64,000 nucleotides of DNA from Streptococcus sanguinis. GTDB taxonomy: Bacteria > Bacillota > Bacilli > Lactobacillales > Streptococcaceae. The notes under the pieces are model-generated. The model worked only from the letters and a program-made list of their open reading frames with translations. It had not been told where the DNA came from and made no database searches. Shown here one piece after another: positions 1 through 8,174 of the stretch. The stretch covers positions 1,426,001 through 1,490,000 of the forward strand of contig CP040556.1 of the NCBI GenBank assembly GCA_013378335.1, read 5' to 3'. The number at the start of each line of letters is the position of its first letter. Position 1 is the first letter of the stretch. A program made the position numbers and the translations under genes.

Positions 1-320
1 TGCTCCGTCGCCAGCTGGATTTGGTAAACATCTTTAAAACTTTCCAGAGTCTCCTGAAGAAGGCTTCGACCAATCCCTTGACGCTGGTAGTGTGGATACA
101 CCAACAAATCCTGAATGAAGACAATGGTAAGTCCATCCCCGACTGCTCGAATCAAACCAACCAACTCCTCATCGTCATAGGCCGCCATCACAAACAAGGA
201 CTGATGGAAGGCTTGCTCTAACTGCTGAGGTCGATTAGTGTAATTGCTCCAATTAACCGAATCATAGAGGTCTAGCACTGCCGCAAAATCCAGCTGAGGA
301 TTTGTTTTATAATGAATCAT
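1..320 (-). CDS. GNAT-family N-acetyltransferase (5' part, runs off left edge)
   Basis: Only the first 106 codons are in the window; the C-terminus lies beyond base 1. The ATG at 320 follows a good AGGAGAGG ribosome binding site. The acetyl-CoA pyrophosphate-binding motif of the GNAT fold is visible as QRQGIGRSLL at residues 79-88, after the preceding beta strand (IQDLLVYP). The substrate cannot be read from this fragment. It is on the same strand as, and just downstream of, the ABC transporter pair that starts at 2097, with a 49-bp gap, so it could be read from the same transcript. The family call is secure; the function is open. Confidence 0.85.
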   Translation of the reverse strand, partial: MIHYKTNPQLDFAAVLDLYDSVNWSNYTNRPQQLEQAFHQSLFVMAAYDDEELVGLIRAVGDGLTIVFIQDLLVYPHYQRQGIGRSLLQETLESFKDVYQIQLATE

Positions 321-369
321 AGTCCTCTCCTTTTTTTCTCTGTTTGATTGCATAAACCATTCTAACGCT

Positions 370-1035
370 TTATCGAACTTGAGTCAGCACTCCGTCTTGC
401 ATCTCATAAACCTTGTCAACCTCGTCCAGCAGGCGGGTATCATGGGTAATCATGACCACGCTCTTATGGAATTTCTGGGTCACCTCTTTGAGCAAATGGA
501 CCACGCGCTTGGCCCGCTCTGTATCCAGACTAGCTGTCGGCTCATCAGCCAAGATAATATCTGGGCTATTGTAAAGCGCTCTAGCGATAGCAGCTCTCTG
601 CCGTTCCCCACCAGACAATTCTTTGGGATACTGCTTGAGTGTTCCTTTTAGATCCAGCAACTCAATCAGACTGTCTAGATCCGTTCTTTCCTTTTTAGAT
701 AAGCGGTCAATCAGCTGGAACTGGTCTTCGATTTTCAAAAAAGGAATGAGATTGGAAGCCTGCAAAATGAAGCCGAAATCATTGAAGCGTAGAGCTGCCC
801 GTTCCTTTTCCTTGAGCTGGGAGGTATCTTTCCCATGCAGGAAAATCTGTCCTTTTGAGGGAGTTTGCAAATGGCCAAGCAAGGTCAGAAAGGTTGTTTT
901 ACCCGAGCCTGACGGCCCAATAATAGCTACAAACTGCCCCGCTTCAAGTTGGAAATCAGTTGGTTTCAGGGCTTGGACCAGCGTATGACCCTGGCCATAT
1001 TCTTTTGTAACCCCTTTTAGTTCTATGATTGACAT
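370..1035 (-). CDS. ABC transporter ATP-binding protein (LolD/MacB-type)
   Basis: A 221-residue nucleotide-binding subunit. Walker A is GPSGSGKTT at 40-48, the signature is LSGGERQ at 140-146, and Walker B is ILADEP at about 161-166 followed by the D-loop. The early AIIGPSGSGKTT and late DEPTASLD place it in the LolD/MacB/FtsE-like group that pairs with FtsX-type permeases, and exactly such a permease lies immediately upstream with no gap (start 1035, permease stop 1036). With the TetR gene at 2165-2773 this forms a regulator-permease-ATPase unit. The substrate is unknown; export of a lipid, peptide or drug is inferred from the family. Confidence 0.92.
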   Translation of the reverse strand: MSIIELKGVTKEYGQGHTLVQALKPTDFQLEAGQFVAIIGPSGSGKTTFLTLLGHLQTPSKGQIFLHGKDTSQLKEKERAALRFNDFGFILQASNLIPFLKIEDQFQLIDRLSKKERTDLDSLIELLDLKGTLKQYPKELSGGERQRAAIARALYNSPDIILADEPTASLDTERAKRVVHLLKEVTQKFHKSVVMITHDTRLLDEVDKVYEMQDGVLTQVR

Positions 1036-2097
1036 TTACTCACCTCCGATTGCTGTGATAGGGTCAATTTTCAGAACCCGATGAATGGACAAGAGGCCGC
1101 CAGCAAGTGACATAAAAACAATCAGGACAATCAATCCAGCATAGGCTCTCCAGTCACTGTAAAAAGGCATAGAAGCCGGCAAGACTAGCTGAGTTCCCAA
1201 GAGAGCCAAGACAGCTAAGCTGATTCCCAGAGTGGACAGGATGAAAATCTGCCAAAAAATAGAAGCAATAATCTTCCCACTGGCAATTCCTTGGGCGCGC
1301 ATAATACCGTAAAGATGGGTCTTTTGGATGGTAATGATGTACATGAAAATGCCCAATACCAAAAATGTAATCAGAACCATGGCCCCAATCATAAAGGAAA
1401 AAGTCAGTACCTGAGGCTGATAGCCAGGGATATTTTCTATAAAATCACTCATAGAGAGCTGACTCAGGCCAGCTTCTTCAATCTTCTGACTATCCTTGAC
1501 CACAAGTGCACTGATATTCTTAACCTGACTAGAGCCGTACTTTAATTCCCTGAAATCATCTAGAGCCATAAAAATTACAGGTTGCGTAAAGAAGCTATTA
1601 TCCTCTGTGAAGCCAACAACCTGATAGAGGCGCTCACTGCCATTGAGCTGGAGTTGGTCGCCTAGCTTCACACCTTTTTGCTGGAGACGCTTATCCGCAA
1701 TAACTTCATAAGCATTCTCAGCAGGACGTCCCTCAATAATGTCAGGCGCTAGAAAACTATCCCAAGAGAGACCAAAAACCTGAGCATTGAGTTTATCAGT
1801 TCCATCTTCATAATTGGCCACTGCTGACGTTTGTCCCAAAGCAGCGATTGAGTCCCCTTGAAGCAGGCGGCTGTATTCCTCTTCCTTGAGAGTCGAAGCT
1901 ATTAGATTCTTATTGGCGTACTCCGACAAAACAATCGACTCAGCCTGCCATTGGTCCAAAGCCAAGCGATTGAGCCTAGCCAAACCGACGGAAAGACTAG
2001 ATAAAAAGAAAACCATATAGGTAATGAGAAAGACCACAGCAACCACTAAACGATAGCGTCCGCGGCTGTAGACAATCTCTTTAAAAGCTAAAAACAA
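1036..2097 (-). CDS. FtsX-like ABC transporter permease
   Basis: A 353-residue membrane protein with the four-helix FtsX/MacB layout: one transmembrane helix near residues 15-37, a large extracytoplasmic domain, then three helices at roughly 232-256, 280-305 and 315-337. The cytoplasmic loop near 260-275 (HLYGIMRAQGI) is the coupling segment typical of the family, and the C-terminal tail LKIDPITAIGGE resembles the usual DPxEALR ending. It is directly followed by its ATPase (370-1035) and preceded by a TetR regulator 67 bp upstream. The transported molecule cannot be deduced. Confidence 0.9.
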   Translation of the reverse strand: MFLAFKEIVYSRGRYRLVVAVVFLITYMVFFLSSLSVGLARLNRLALDQWQAESIVLSEYANKNLIASTLKEEEYSRLLQGDSIAALGQTSAVANYEDGTDKLNAQVFGLSWDSFLAPDIIEGRPAENAYEVIADKRLQQKGVKLGDQLQLNGSERLYQVVGFTEDNSFFTQPVIFMALDDFRELKYGSSQVKNISALVVKDSQKIEEAGLSQLSMSDFIENIPGYQPQVLTFSFMIGAMVLITFLVLGIFMYIITIQKTHLYGIMRAQGIASGKIIASIFWQIFILSTLGISLAVLALLGTQLVLPASMPFYSDWRAYAGLIVLIVFMSLAGGLLSIHRVLKIDPITAIGGE

Positions 2098-2164
2098 GGC
2101 TGTCCTCCTTTGAGATATTCGAGACTATTATACCATAAAGAAACAAACTGGAAAAACTATCCTG

Positions 2165-2773
2165 TCAATCCCCCTGCATATGCTCTCTGACAAAACCTGC
2201 TAAACCAACAGCGGTCACTCTAGTATGAAAATCACTCATTTGCTGAACCTGATAACAAGGATGAGCCAGCCAGTAAGTCAGAGTTCCCATAAAGGACGCG
2301 GCTTGATGATTCAGGAGCAAATCCGCTTCTATCTCCTCTAAATGTGGATCAGCCAAGGAAATACTCTGCGAGAAAATCTCCCTCAGAGCTTCCTGCAACC
2401 GCCGCGAACTAGTTGGACTGCCATTTGGACCCAAAAGAATGGCCAAGTCTTCCAAGTAAGGCTCAAAAAAATGAAAAAGGTTTTGTTTCTCATGGATATA
2501 GTCTTCCACTTTAAAATCCTTTTCTAACTTGAACAAGCAGGCAGATTCTAGAGCCTCTTGATAATAGACCTCCAAATCACCTAGCAAGCGGTCTTCTATC
2601 TTCTCCAGCAAATCATATTTATCCAGATAATGCCGATAAAAAGTACTGCGATTCACCTCTGCCAAATCAATAAGCTGACGAATACTGATAGTCTCAAAAG
2701 TCTGCTCTTTCATCAGCTGCAGCAAGCTAGTCTCTATCTGCTTCTCTGTCTTTCTTATTTTTTTCTCATACAT
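2165..2773 (-). CDS. TetR/AcrR-family transcriptional regulator
   Basis: About 202 residues from the start chosen here. The ATG at 2773 is preferred over an in-frame ATG seven codons earlier, because GAGGTG sits 6 nt before it. An N-terminal helix-turn-helix of TetR type (TISIRQLIDLAEVNRSTFYR, about residues 28-47) is clear; the remainder is the all-helical ligand and dimer domain of the group often found beside streptococcal exporters. It is first in a minus-strand unit with the ABC permease and ATPase downstream, so local control of that exporter is the simplest inference. It shares its upstream region with the plus-strand gene at 2883. Confidence 0.88.
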   Translation of the reverse strand: MYEKKIRKTEKQIETSLLQLMKEQTFETISIRQLIDLAEVNRSTFYRHYLDKYDLLEKIEDRLLGDLEVYYQEALESACLFKLEKDFKVEDYIHEKQNLFHFFEPYLEDLAILLGPNGSPTSSRRLQEALREIFSQSISLADPHLEEIEADLLLNHQAASFMGTLTYWLAHPCYQVQQMSDFHTRVTAVGLAGFVREHMQGD

Positions 2774-2815
2774 GCCATTCACCTCAAAATGCAACAGTCT
2801 CTCTAAAATTGATGC

Positions 2816-2845
2816 TTGTATGCTATCCAGCTCCCACTATATAAT
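2816..2845 (+). promoter_or_regulatory. Predicted promoter of the 2883 gene
   Basis: TTGTAT (2816-2821) and TATAAT (2840-2845) are separated by 18 bp, about 37 bp before the ATG at 2883. AGAGG just before that ATG is the ribosome binding site. Confidence 0.6.
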
Positions 2846-2882
2846 AAATATAAGTAGAAGACAAGAACAAGAGGATTAAATA

Positions 2883-3593
2883 ATGAAGATTATTATCAAT
2901 CAAAAAGAAGTCAGTCAAGAAAGAATTGAGCAATGGCGGAAGAAGAGAATCCATAAAGCAGCTAAGATACTTAATCTACAGCTGCCTAATACTGACAACA
3001 AGGAGATTTTAGACCAAGCCCTACTGGAAGCAAAAATGAAGCTGACATACGAAGAGCTAATCCAGCAAATCGGAACTAAACTCAAATGGAGCCAATATTT
3101 GATGAAATGGGCGGCCAAATGGTCCAAGAAACCTAGAAAAAGAGCTATCATCACGATTTTTGCAAGTGGACTGACTGCTGCTTCTTTCAGTAAAAAGCTA
3201 GAAAAAACAGATGCTCATAAAAGCGTCAACCTTGGTGCCTGCCCAGACCATTATGCCTTGCAGCCCCACGGCAGCAAACTTGAAGTCATTGAGACTGCAG
3301 GAAACAGTCCACTGCCAACACAGTTTTTTCTCGACCTTGGTGGCGAAGCTGAGATAGAGGAGCCTCGTGATGCGTCTTATCCCTTCCAAACTGTCGGTGC
3401 CGCCAGTCTAGTGAATGGTTGCAATATCGGTGGAATTCGCCATCAGTTTCGCGACACAGAAAAAGGCCTAGAAGCCCGATTCTGCGTCGAATTTCCCAGC
3501 CTTTGTCCAGACAGACTTATCAAAGAACACCAGCTCCATCTGGCCGCCGAATGGTCAAGATGGATAACTTGGTGCAAAGAGCAAAAAGAATGA
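2883..3593 (+). CDS. Uncharacterised protein, 236 aa
   Basis: I do not recognise the family. The first 100 residues are basic and helical (several KK/RK clusters, about pI-raising), then a short hydrophobic stretch near 88-102 (IITIFASGLTAASF) is too weak to call a confident membrane helix. The C-terminal 130 residues are mixed, with cysteines (CPDH, NGCNIGG, FCVEFPSLC, WCKEQ) and many aromatic residues. The gene has its own promoter (TATAAT at 2840), a plausible ribosome binding site and a shared hairpin terminator downstream at 3628. It is divergent from the TetR gene. Expression looks real; function is unknown. Confidence 0.7.
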   Translation: MKIIINQKEVSQERIEQWRKKRIHKAAKILNLQLPNTDNKEILDQALLEAKMKLTYEELIQQIGTKLKWSQYLMKWAAKWSKKPRKRAIITIFASGLTAASFSKKLEKTDAHKSVNLGACPDHYALQPHGSKLEVIETAGNSPLPTQFFLDLGGEAEIEEPRDASYPFQTVGAASLVNGCNIGGIRHQFRDTEKGLEARFCVEFPSLCPDRLIKEHQLHLAAEWSRWITWCKEQKE

Positions 3594-3627
3594 ATTTCCT
3601 TTCATGAAAAGAACTATCAAGCTATGC

Positions 3628-3675
3628 AAAAACAGCCCACTGCCATCTTAAAGAGACCGCAGCAAGGCTGTTTTT
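3628..3675. terminator. Bidirectional hairpin terminator
   Basis: AAAAACAGCC and GGCTGTTTTT form the ends of an imperfect stem between the convergent genes ending at 3593 (+) and 3685 (-), giving a T-run on either strand. Confidence 0.6.
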
Positions 3676-3684
3676 CATCTACAC

Positions 3685-4722
3685 CTAATCAAAGACAATC
3701 ATGGACTTAATAGTCTTGCGTTCATCCATGTCCCTATAAGCTTGGTCAATATCATCCAGTCTGTACTCACTTGTAAAGACCTTGCCTGGATTAATATCAC
3801 CATCAAGAACTGCCTTGAGCAAGATTTGCTTGTCGTAAGTCGTGACAGAGGCCGCACCGCCTGCCACTGTAATATTTTGAGCAAAGGTAGAACCAAGAGC
3901 TCGGTTATTATAGTGAGGCACACCGACAAAGCCTAAGCGACCACCGTTGTGAAGGACTCCCAGAGCTTGATCAACAGCTGCTTCTGTTCCAACACATTCC
4001 AAAGCTGCATCTGCCCCGCCACCTAGAATCTCACGTACTTTGGCAATTCCTTCTTCGCCGCGTTCTGCAACAACAGCTGTCGCACCTGACTCTAAAGCCA
4101 TCTTTTGTCGATCTTCATGACGGCTCATGAGAACGATTTGGGAAGCACCACGCATTTTAGCCGCAATAACAGCGCATTGTCCAACAGCTCCGTCACCAAT
4201 CACGACCACCTTATCACCAGGCTTAACATCTGCCACTCGTGCAGCATGATAACCAGTTGGCATGACATCAGCCAGTGTCAAGAGTGATTTGAGCATTCCT
4301 TCCGTATAATCAGAAGGCTGACCCGGAATTTTGATAAGAGCCCAGTTAGCAAATTCGAAGCGCATATATTCTGCTTGTACCCCGTCTGACCAGTTGTTAC
4401 CAATATGAGAATCACAGGTGCCATCAAATCCTGCTCGGCAGGCATCACATTGCCCGCATCCATGAGTAAATGGCGCAATAACAAAATCGCCAGGTTTTAC
4501 AGTTGTCACTGCATCTCCAATTTCTTCGACAATTCCAATCGCTTCATGCCCACTATTTTGATGGCCTGCTTCAATATCTGGACTGCGGTAGCGCCATAGG
4601 TCAGAGCCACAGACACAGGTCCGAACAATCCGAATAATGGCATCATCTGCCTCAATGATTTGCGGACGATCAATCTCAGTCAGTCCAACTTGACCAGCTT
4701 TTGTATAAACTGCCAATTTCAT
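3685..4722 (-). CDS. Zinc-dependent alcohol dehydrogenase (MDR family)
   Basis: 345 residues from the ATG at 4722, which is preceded by AAAGGAGAAG; an earlier in-frame ATG at 4764 lacks such a site. It has the medium-chain dehydrogenase layout: catalytic zinc ligand C38 in CVCGSD, GHE at 58-60, the four-cysteine structural zinc lobe (CGQCDACRAGFDGTC, near 91-105), and a Rossmann NAD(P) site (VIGDGAVGQCAVIAAK). It probably oxidises or reduces a small alcohol, aldehyde or polyol with NAD(P)H in the cytoplasm; the substrate is not readable. It is monocistronic, and the 180-bp repeat at 4821-5000 lies upstream of it. Confidence 0.92.
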   Translation of the reverse strand: MKLAVYTKAGQVGLTEIDRPQIIEADDAIIRIVRTCVCGSDLWRYRSPDIEAGHQNSGHEAIGIVEEIGDAVTTVKPGDFVIAPFTHGCGQCDACRAGFDGTCDSHIGNNWSDGVQAEYMRFEFANWALIKIPGQPSDYTEGMLKSLLTLADVMPTGYHAARVADVKPGDKVVVIGDGAVGQCAVIAAKMRGASQIVLMSRHEDRQKMALESGATAVVAERGEEGIAKVREILGGGADAALECVGTEAAVDQALGVLHNGGRLGFVGVPHYNNRALGSTFAQNITVAGGAASVTTYDKQILLKAVLDGDINPGKVFTSEYRLDDIDQAYRDMDERKTIKSMIVFD

Positions 4723-4820
4723 CGTTTCTTCTCCTTTGATATCTTTATAGTAACTATTATACAACTTAGAGTACCCTTCAAGTCAAATTTTTGACATCAT
4801 TTAAGATAAAATTCTTATAA

Positions 4821-5000
4821 AAAAGAGAGTGGGACAGAAATCGGTAATTCGTTAGAATTCGATTTCGTCGTCCCACCTCCGCACAGTTGAGTAGGGCTGT
4901 AAAAGCTGATGAAATCAGCGTAGTAGAGCCCACTCAACCACTGCGTCTTGCTCGACAATCCAAAGACAATTGAGAGGCTAGGACTTTTGTCCCAGCCTCT
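4821..5000 (-). repeat. Dispersed 180-bp structured repeat, copy A
   Basis: Nearly identical (one visible difference) to the sequence at 56978-57157 in the opposite orientation. Read on the minus strand it folds into three consecutive hairpins: AGAGGCTGGGAC/GTCCTAGCCTCT; a stem joining GGTTGAGTGGGCT to AGCCCTACTCAAC; and GTGGGAC...GTCCCAC with inner GAAATCG/CGATTTC. It lies immediately downstream of the lipoprotein gene at 5054-5482 in the orientation where the first hairpin would act as its terminator. No coding potential is seen. Confidence 0.85.
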
Positions 5001-5053
5001 AGTTTGATTTCCTCACTGCTCCTCCTGTTGTTCAGACCAGATTGAGAAGCGCT

Positions 5054-5482
5054 TTACTGCTTGGTAAAGGTCAGAGTGTCTGGATCATCGTCCAATTCGT
5101 CCACAATCAGCTGATTGCCATTTTGGCGGTAACTTTTGACATCATCGCCAACTGTCAGACTTTGATTAGCACTATCTACTTGTACCTGCCTGGTTTCCTT
5201 ACTGCCATCAACCTCAGTCTCAGTCCAAGTACCAGTCGTACCATTGATTTCCAGGACATGCTGGTCACCATCATGGTCGGTTGCTTGGTAGCGCCCGTCT
5301 AGATTAGTAGCCTGCCCTGCAGCTGATGATGACGAAGACTGATTAGAAGAAGAGGCAGCTGATGATGACGAAGACTGATTCTGCGTAGATTGTGATGAAC
5401 TAGTATTGCCTGAGCAAGCAGCTAATAGGACTGCTGCTGTCAGAGATAGAATTCCGATAAAGGCTTTTTTTGTAATAGCCAT
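5054..5482 (-). CDS. Serine-rich surface lipoprotein
   Basis: 142 residues. A lipoprotein signal peptide ends in a lipobox LAAC with the lipidated Cys at 23, so it should be anchored on the outer face of the membrane. Residues 25-56 are a low-complexity Ser/Ala/Gln/Asn linker containing two copies of SSSSAA. The C-terminal 80 residues are acidic and beta-rich (alternating hydrophobic residues with TGTWTETEVDG and QVQVDSANQSLTV), like a small ligand-binding or lipocalin-like barrel; this is inference only. AAGGAGAAA precedes the ATG. The promoter carries two CopY/BlaI-type boxes (5502-5537), so copper or cell-wall stress control is possible. Confidence 0.8.
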   Translation of the reverse strand: MAITKKAFIGILSLTAAVLLAACSGNTSSSQSTQNQSSSSSAASSSNQSSSSSAAGQATNLDGRYQATDHDGDQHVLEINGTTGTWTETEVDGSKETRQVQVDSANQSLTVGDDVKSYRQNGNQLIVDELDDDPDTLTFTKQ

Positions 5483-5501
5483 ATTTTTTTCTCCTTTTTC
5501 C

Positions 5502-5537
5502 TACATTTGTAGTTTATACTTATATTCTACACTTGTC
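5502..5537 (-). promoter_or_regulatory. Two CopY/BlaI-like operator boxes
   Basis: TACATTTGTA at 5502-5511 matches the TACAnnTGTA cop-box core used by CopY-family repressors in enterococci and streptococci. A second, near-consensus copy TACACTTGTC lies at 5528-5537, centre to centre 26 bp away, overlapping the -10 region of the lipoprotein promoter. No copY, copA or copZ gene is in the window. Confidence 0.45.
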
Positions 5538-5552
5538 TGTTCCATCTGTCAA
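5524..5552 (-). promoter_or_regulatory. Promoter of the lipoprotein gene
   Basis: On the minus strand TTGACA (5547-5552) and TAGAAT (5524-5529) are separated by 17 bp, ahead of the ATG at 5482. Confidence 0.7.
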
Positions 5553-5658
5553 GAAAAATGGTTTTTATTATAAGGAAATACACCTTTCCGAAATCATTCA
5601 CTCTGACTGACCTTTGCTATTCAGACGCTACTTGTTCTGTTAGTCTTTCCGAGCTCTC

Positions 5659-5686
5659 TTGACAAAATAGTTCCCTGTCGTATAAT
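5659..5686 (+). promoter_or_regulatory. Promoter of the 5716 acetyltransferase gene
   Basis: A perfect TTGACA (5659-5664) and perfect TATAAT (5681-5686) with a 16-bp spacer, 29 bp before the predicted ATG. Confidence 0.75.
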
Positions 5687-5715
5687 GTTTCTATAAAAGA
5701 TGAATGGAGAAAATT

Positions 5716-6183
5716 ATGCCAATCAGAAAAGCTCAAGTCAGCGATATTCCTGCACTACAAGAACTCCTCCAGCAAATCCTGCTTGTCCATCATCAAGCTC
5801 GGCCGGATATTTTCAAGGCCAAAGGCAGTAAGTTTAGCAATGAAGAGCTAGAGAAGATTCTGGGACAAGAGTCCACCCCTATTTTCGTCTTTGAGAATGA
5901 AACTGGAGACGTCCTGGGCCATCTCTTCTGCTCCATCAAGCAGCCTGTCAGTCCGGTACTCAATCCCATCAAGACACTTTTTATTGAGGATTTATGTGTA
6001 GATGAGAAAGCCAGAGGGCAAAAGGTTGGCGAGCAGCTTTACCGCTTTGCGGAAGACTATGCTCGGAAAATCGGCTGCTATAATCTGACTCTCAATGTTT
6101 GGAACGACAATGTCGGAGCCCTGCGTTTCTATGAGCGATTAGGGCTTCAGGCTCAGGAAACTGTGATGGAGAAGATACTTTGA
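5716..6183 (+). CDS. GNAT-family N-acetyltransferase
   Basis: 155 residues from the ATG at 5716. GGAGA at 5706-5710 is correctly placed for this start, whereas the ATG at 5704 overlaps that site. The acetyl-CoA-binding motif is RGQKVG at about 100-105, after the strand TLFIEDLCVDE, and the terminal NDNVGALRFYERLGL motif is typical of RimI-like members. Substrate unknown; small-molecule or protein N-acetylation is possible. It is transcribed from a strong promoter and may run on into the MetE-like gene at 6315. Confidence 0.88.
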   Translation: MPIRKAQVSDIPALQELLQQILLVHHQARPDIFKAKGSKFSNEELEKILGQESTPIFVFENETGDVLGHLFCSIKQPVSPVLNPIKTLFIEDLCVDEKARGQKVGEQLYRFAEDYARKIGCYNLTLNVWNDNVGALRFYERLGLQAQETVMEKIL

Positions 6184-6314
6184 TTTGAGAGAACAATTTC
6201 AGGAAGCGCTAGCAATAGTTTTGGGCTATACCCTACCAGCAGAATTAACTATTTTATTTGCTGAGAAATTTTCGATACAATGGATCATAATCCCTAATGA
6301 AAGTGAGAAATCTT

Positions 6315-7460
6315 ATGACAAAATCAAAATTTCAACTGGTTGGTTCACTTCTGCGCCCAGAAAATCTGCGCCAGTATAAAACAGAAATTGAGCACCGCGA
6401 TGATATTCAATACCCCTTCTACGACAGCTTTCCAGGCTACCATGAGACGGAGACTGCTGACATCAAGGAGATTGTTGCTGAGCAAAAGTCTAAGGGAATT
6501 GACATCCTGACGGATGGGGAATACTCCAAGTCTATGTGGCATCTGGACTTTGTCTGGGGACTTAAGGGAATCGAGCGCTACATTGCTGACCACGGCTATA
6601 CCTTCAAGGACCACGACGGCGGGCAATATGAGACTCGGAAAGATATTGGTATCCGCATCACAGCACCACTCTCTGGTAAAAATCATCACTTCATTGAGAT
6701 TTATAAGCTTGTCAAGGAAGAGGCTGCTGGTGAAGATACCAAGCTGACTGTCTGGGGACCTGCCCATGCTTATACTGAGTTAGCCGTCTTTGACCGCTTG
6801 GCTGGACCAGGACAAGTTTATGAGACCAATGAAGACTTGAAAAAAGGCTTGATTCAAGCTTATAAGGAATTTTTGGACGACTATAAGGCTGCTGGCGGAC
6901 AGATTATCCAGTTTGACGACTGCCTCTGGGAACTCTTTGACGAGTCCAACCCTGCTAGCTTCTATACAGAGGGCAATGCCAGTCTGGCTGACCTGGCAGA
7001 CGAGTTTGTCGCTATTAATAACGAAGTCGTAGACTACGCTCATGAGCTAGGACTGACTGTCTGGACCCACAACTGCCGTGGCAACTACGAAAGCCGCTCT
7101 GCTGCTGAGGGTACCTACGAAGCTATCGCGGAAAAATTCCTGCGCGACCAACACTATGATCGCTACTTCCTAGAGTGGGACAGCGATGTAGCTGGTGATG
7201 TATCAGCTCTAGCAGCTTTGAAGGACAAGAATGCGGAAGTCGTTTTAGGACTGCTCTCCAGTAAGACGACGGGCTTGGATGACGAAAAGCGTGTCCTAGA
7301 CCTGCTCGAGAAAGCAGCAACCGTTCTACCGAAAGAGCGTCTCCTACTCTCCCACCAATGTGGCTTCGCCTCTTGTGACTCTGGAAACGAACTCACCATT
7401 GAGCAACAATGGGCAAAAATCAAACAAGGCCAAGCAATCGCCCAAAAATTCTGGGGATAA
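6315..7460 (+). CDS. MetE-like (cobalamin-independent methionine synthase C-terminal domain) protein
   Basis: 381 residues from ATG 6315; an ATG six codons earlier (6297) is the alternative, and neither has a strong ribosome binding site. This is the short single-barrel family related to B. subtilis YxjG/YxjH, containing only the catalytic half of MetE. Zinc-type ligands are visible in THNCRGNY (about residue 252) and in HQCGFASCDSG (about 349). N-terminal VGSLLRPENL and DGEYSKSMWHLDF match the family. The likely reaction is methyl transfer to homocysteine from a small donor, which is inferred. A terminator follows directly at 7468. Confidence 0.88.
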   Translation: MTKSKFQLVGSLLRPENLRQYKTEIEHRDDIQYPFYDSFPGYHETETADIKEIVAEQKSKGIDILTDGEYSKSMWHLDFVWGLKGIERYIADHGYTFKDHDGGQYETRKDIGIRITAPLSGKNHHFIEIYKLVKEEAAGEDTKLTVWGPAHAYTELAVFDRLAGPGQVYETNEDLKKGLIQAYKEFLDDYKAAGGQIIQFDDCLWELFDESNPASFYTEGNASLADLADEFVAINNEVVDYAHELGLTVWTHNCRGNYESRSAAEGTYEAIAEKFLRDQHYDRYFLEWDSDVAGDVSALAALKDKNAEVVLGLLSSKTTGLDDEKRVLDLLEKAATVLPKERLLLSHQCGFASCDSGNELTIEQQWAKIKQGQAIAQKFWG

Positions 7461-7467
7461 TAAGCAA

Positions 7468-7491
7468 AAAAAGCGGTGCGACCGCTTTTTT
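7468..7491 (+). terminator. Rho-independent terminator
   Basis: AAAGCGGT and ACCGCTTTTTT form a compact stem with a T-run, 8 bp after the MetE-like stop codon. Confidence 0.85.
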
Positions 7492-7597
7492 CTATGCTTT
7501 TAAAGTCAATTTGGGGCTGCATTGGATCTCTTTGATAATAGCTAGCATTAGCCTCAAAGCTACTAAAGTAACAATTTCTCCCCTTAATTTCAGTTCC

Positions 7598-7990
7598 TCA
7601 TGCTTCATCCCCAAATAACAAAGTCGACTGCTGCAGATAAGGATTGGGATACTTGACTAGCAGGTCCTTTACAGCTCTTACCAAGTCTTTTTGCTCAGCC
7701 TGGCCGGATTGGTAACGAAGCAAAAGATACATAAAATCTTCTTTTTCAGTCGTACTGGCTTTTTTCTTAAAATAGCCCCAAACATGCTGAAAGGCATTGC
7801 TGACCTGACCGCGATTTTCAGGCAGGGCTATCGCCTGATCAATCAAGTCTTGAACATGTGCTGCTTCCACCGAGTCACTTTTTAGATATTGGCGGATATC
7901 CAGATAGATCTTACTGGAATGACTGAGAACCAGATATTTATTTCTAGCCCAAAGAGTCTGACATTGGGAGATTTGGTTTGAATTTTCCAT
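7598..7990 (-). CDS. YbgA-like (DUF1722) protein
   Basis: 130 residues, close to the size of a lone DUF1722 domain. Matching features are the N-terminal LWARNKYLVLSHSSKIY segment, the central FQHVWGYFKKKAS helix and LLLRYQSGQ. In other bacteria this domain stands alone or is fused to DUF523; its biochemical role is unknown, with links in the literature to genome maintenance. AGGGAAAG precedes the ATG. It lies between the plus-strand MetE-like gene and pheT, with no clear operon partner. Confidence 0.8.
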   Translation of the reverse strand: MENSNQISQCQTLWARNKYLVLSHSSKIYLDIRQYLKSDSVEAAHVQDLIDQAIALPENRGQVSNAFQHVWGYFKKKASTTEKEDFMYLLLRYQSGQAEQKDLVRAVKDLLVKYPNPYLQQSTLLFGDEA

Positions 7991-8144
7991 GATTACTTTC
8001 CCTACTGATTTTCAATTTCGAATTCTTCTCGTTTCGTCTACATCTTTGCTCGCATCCTAGTAATTAGCTTGCCCAGATAGAAAGCCAAGCGAAACTGTAA
8101 ATCAACAATGATTTGAATAGGAGTTCGAAGAGTACTAATCAAAA

Positions 8145-8166
8145 TCCCCAATCACATGACTGGGGA
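8145..8166 (-). terminator. pheT terminator
   Basis: On the minus strand TCCCCAGTCATGTGATTGGGGA is followed by a weak T-rich tract, 9 bp after the pheT stop. Confidence 0.7.
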
Positions 8167-8174
8167 ATAGTTCA

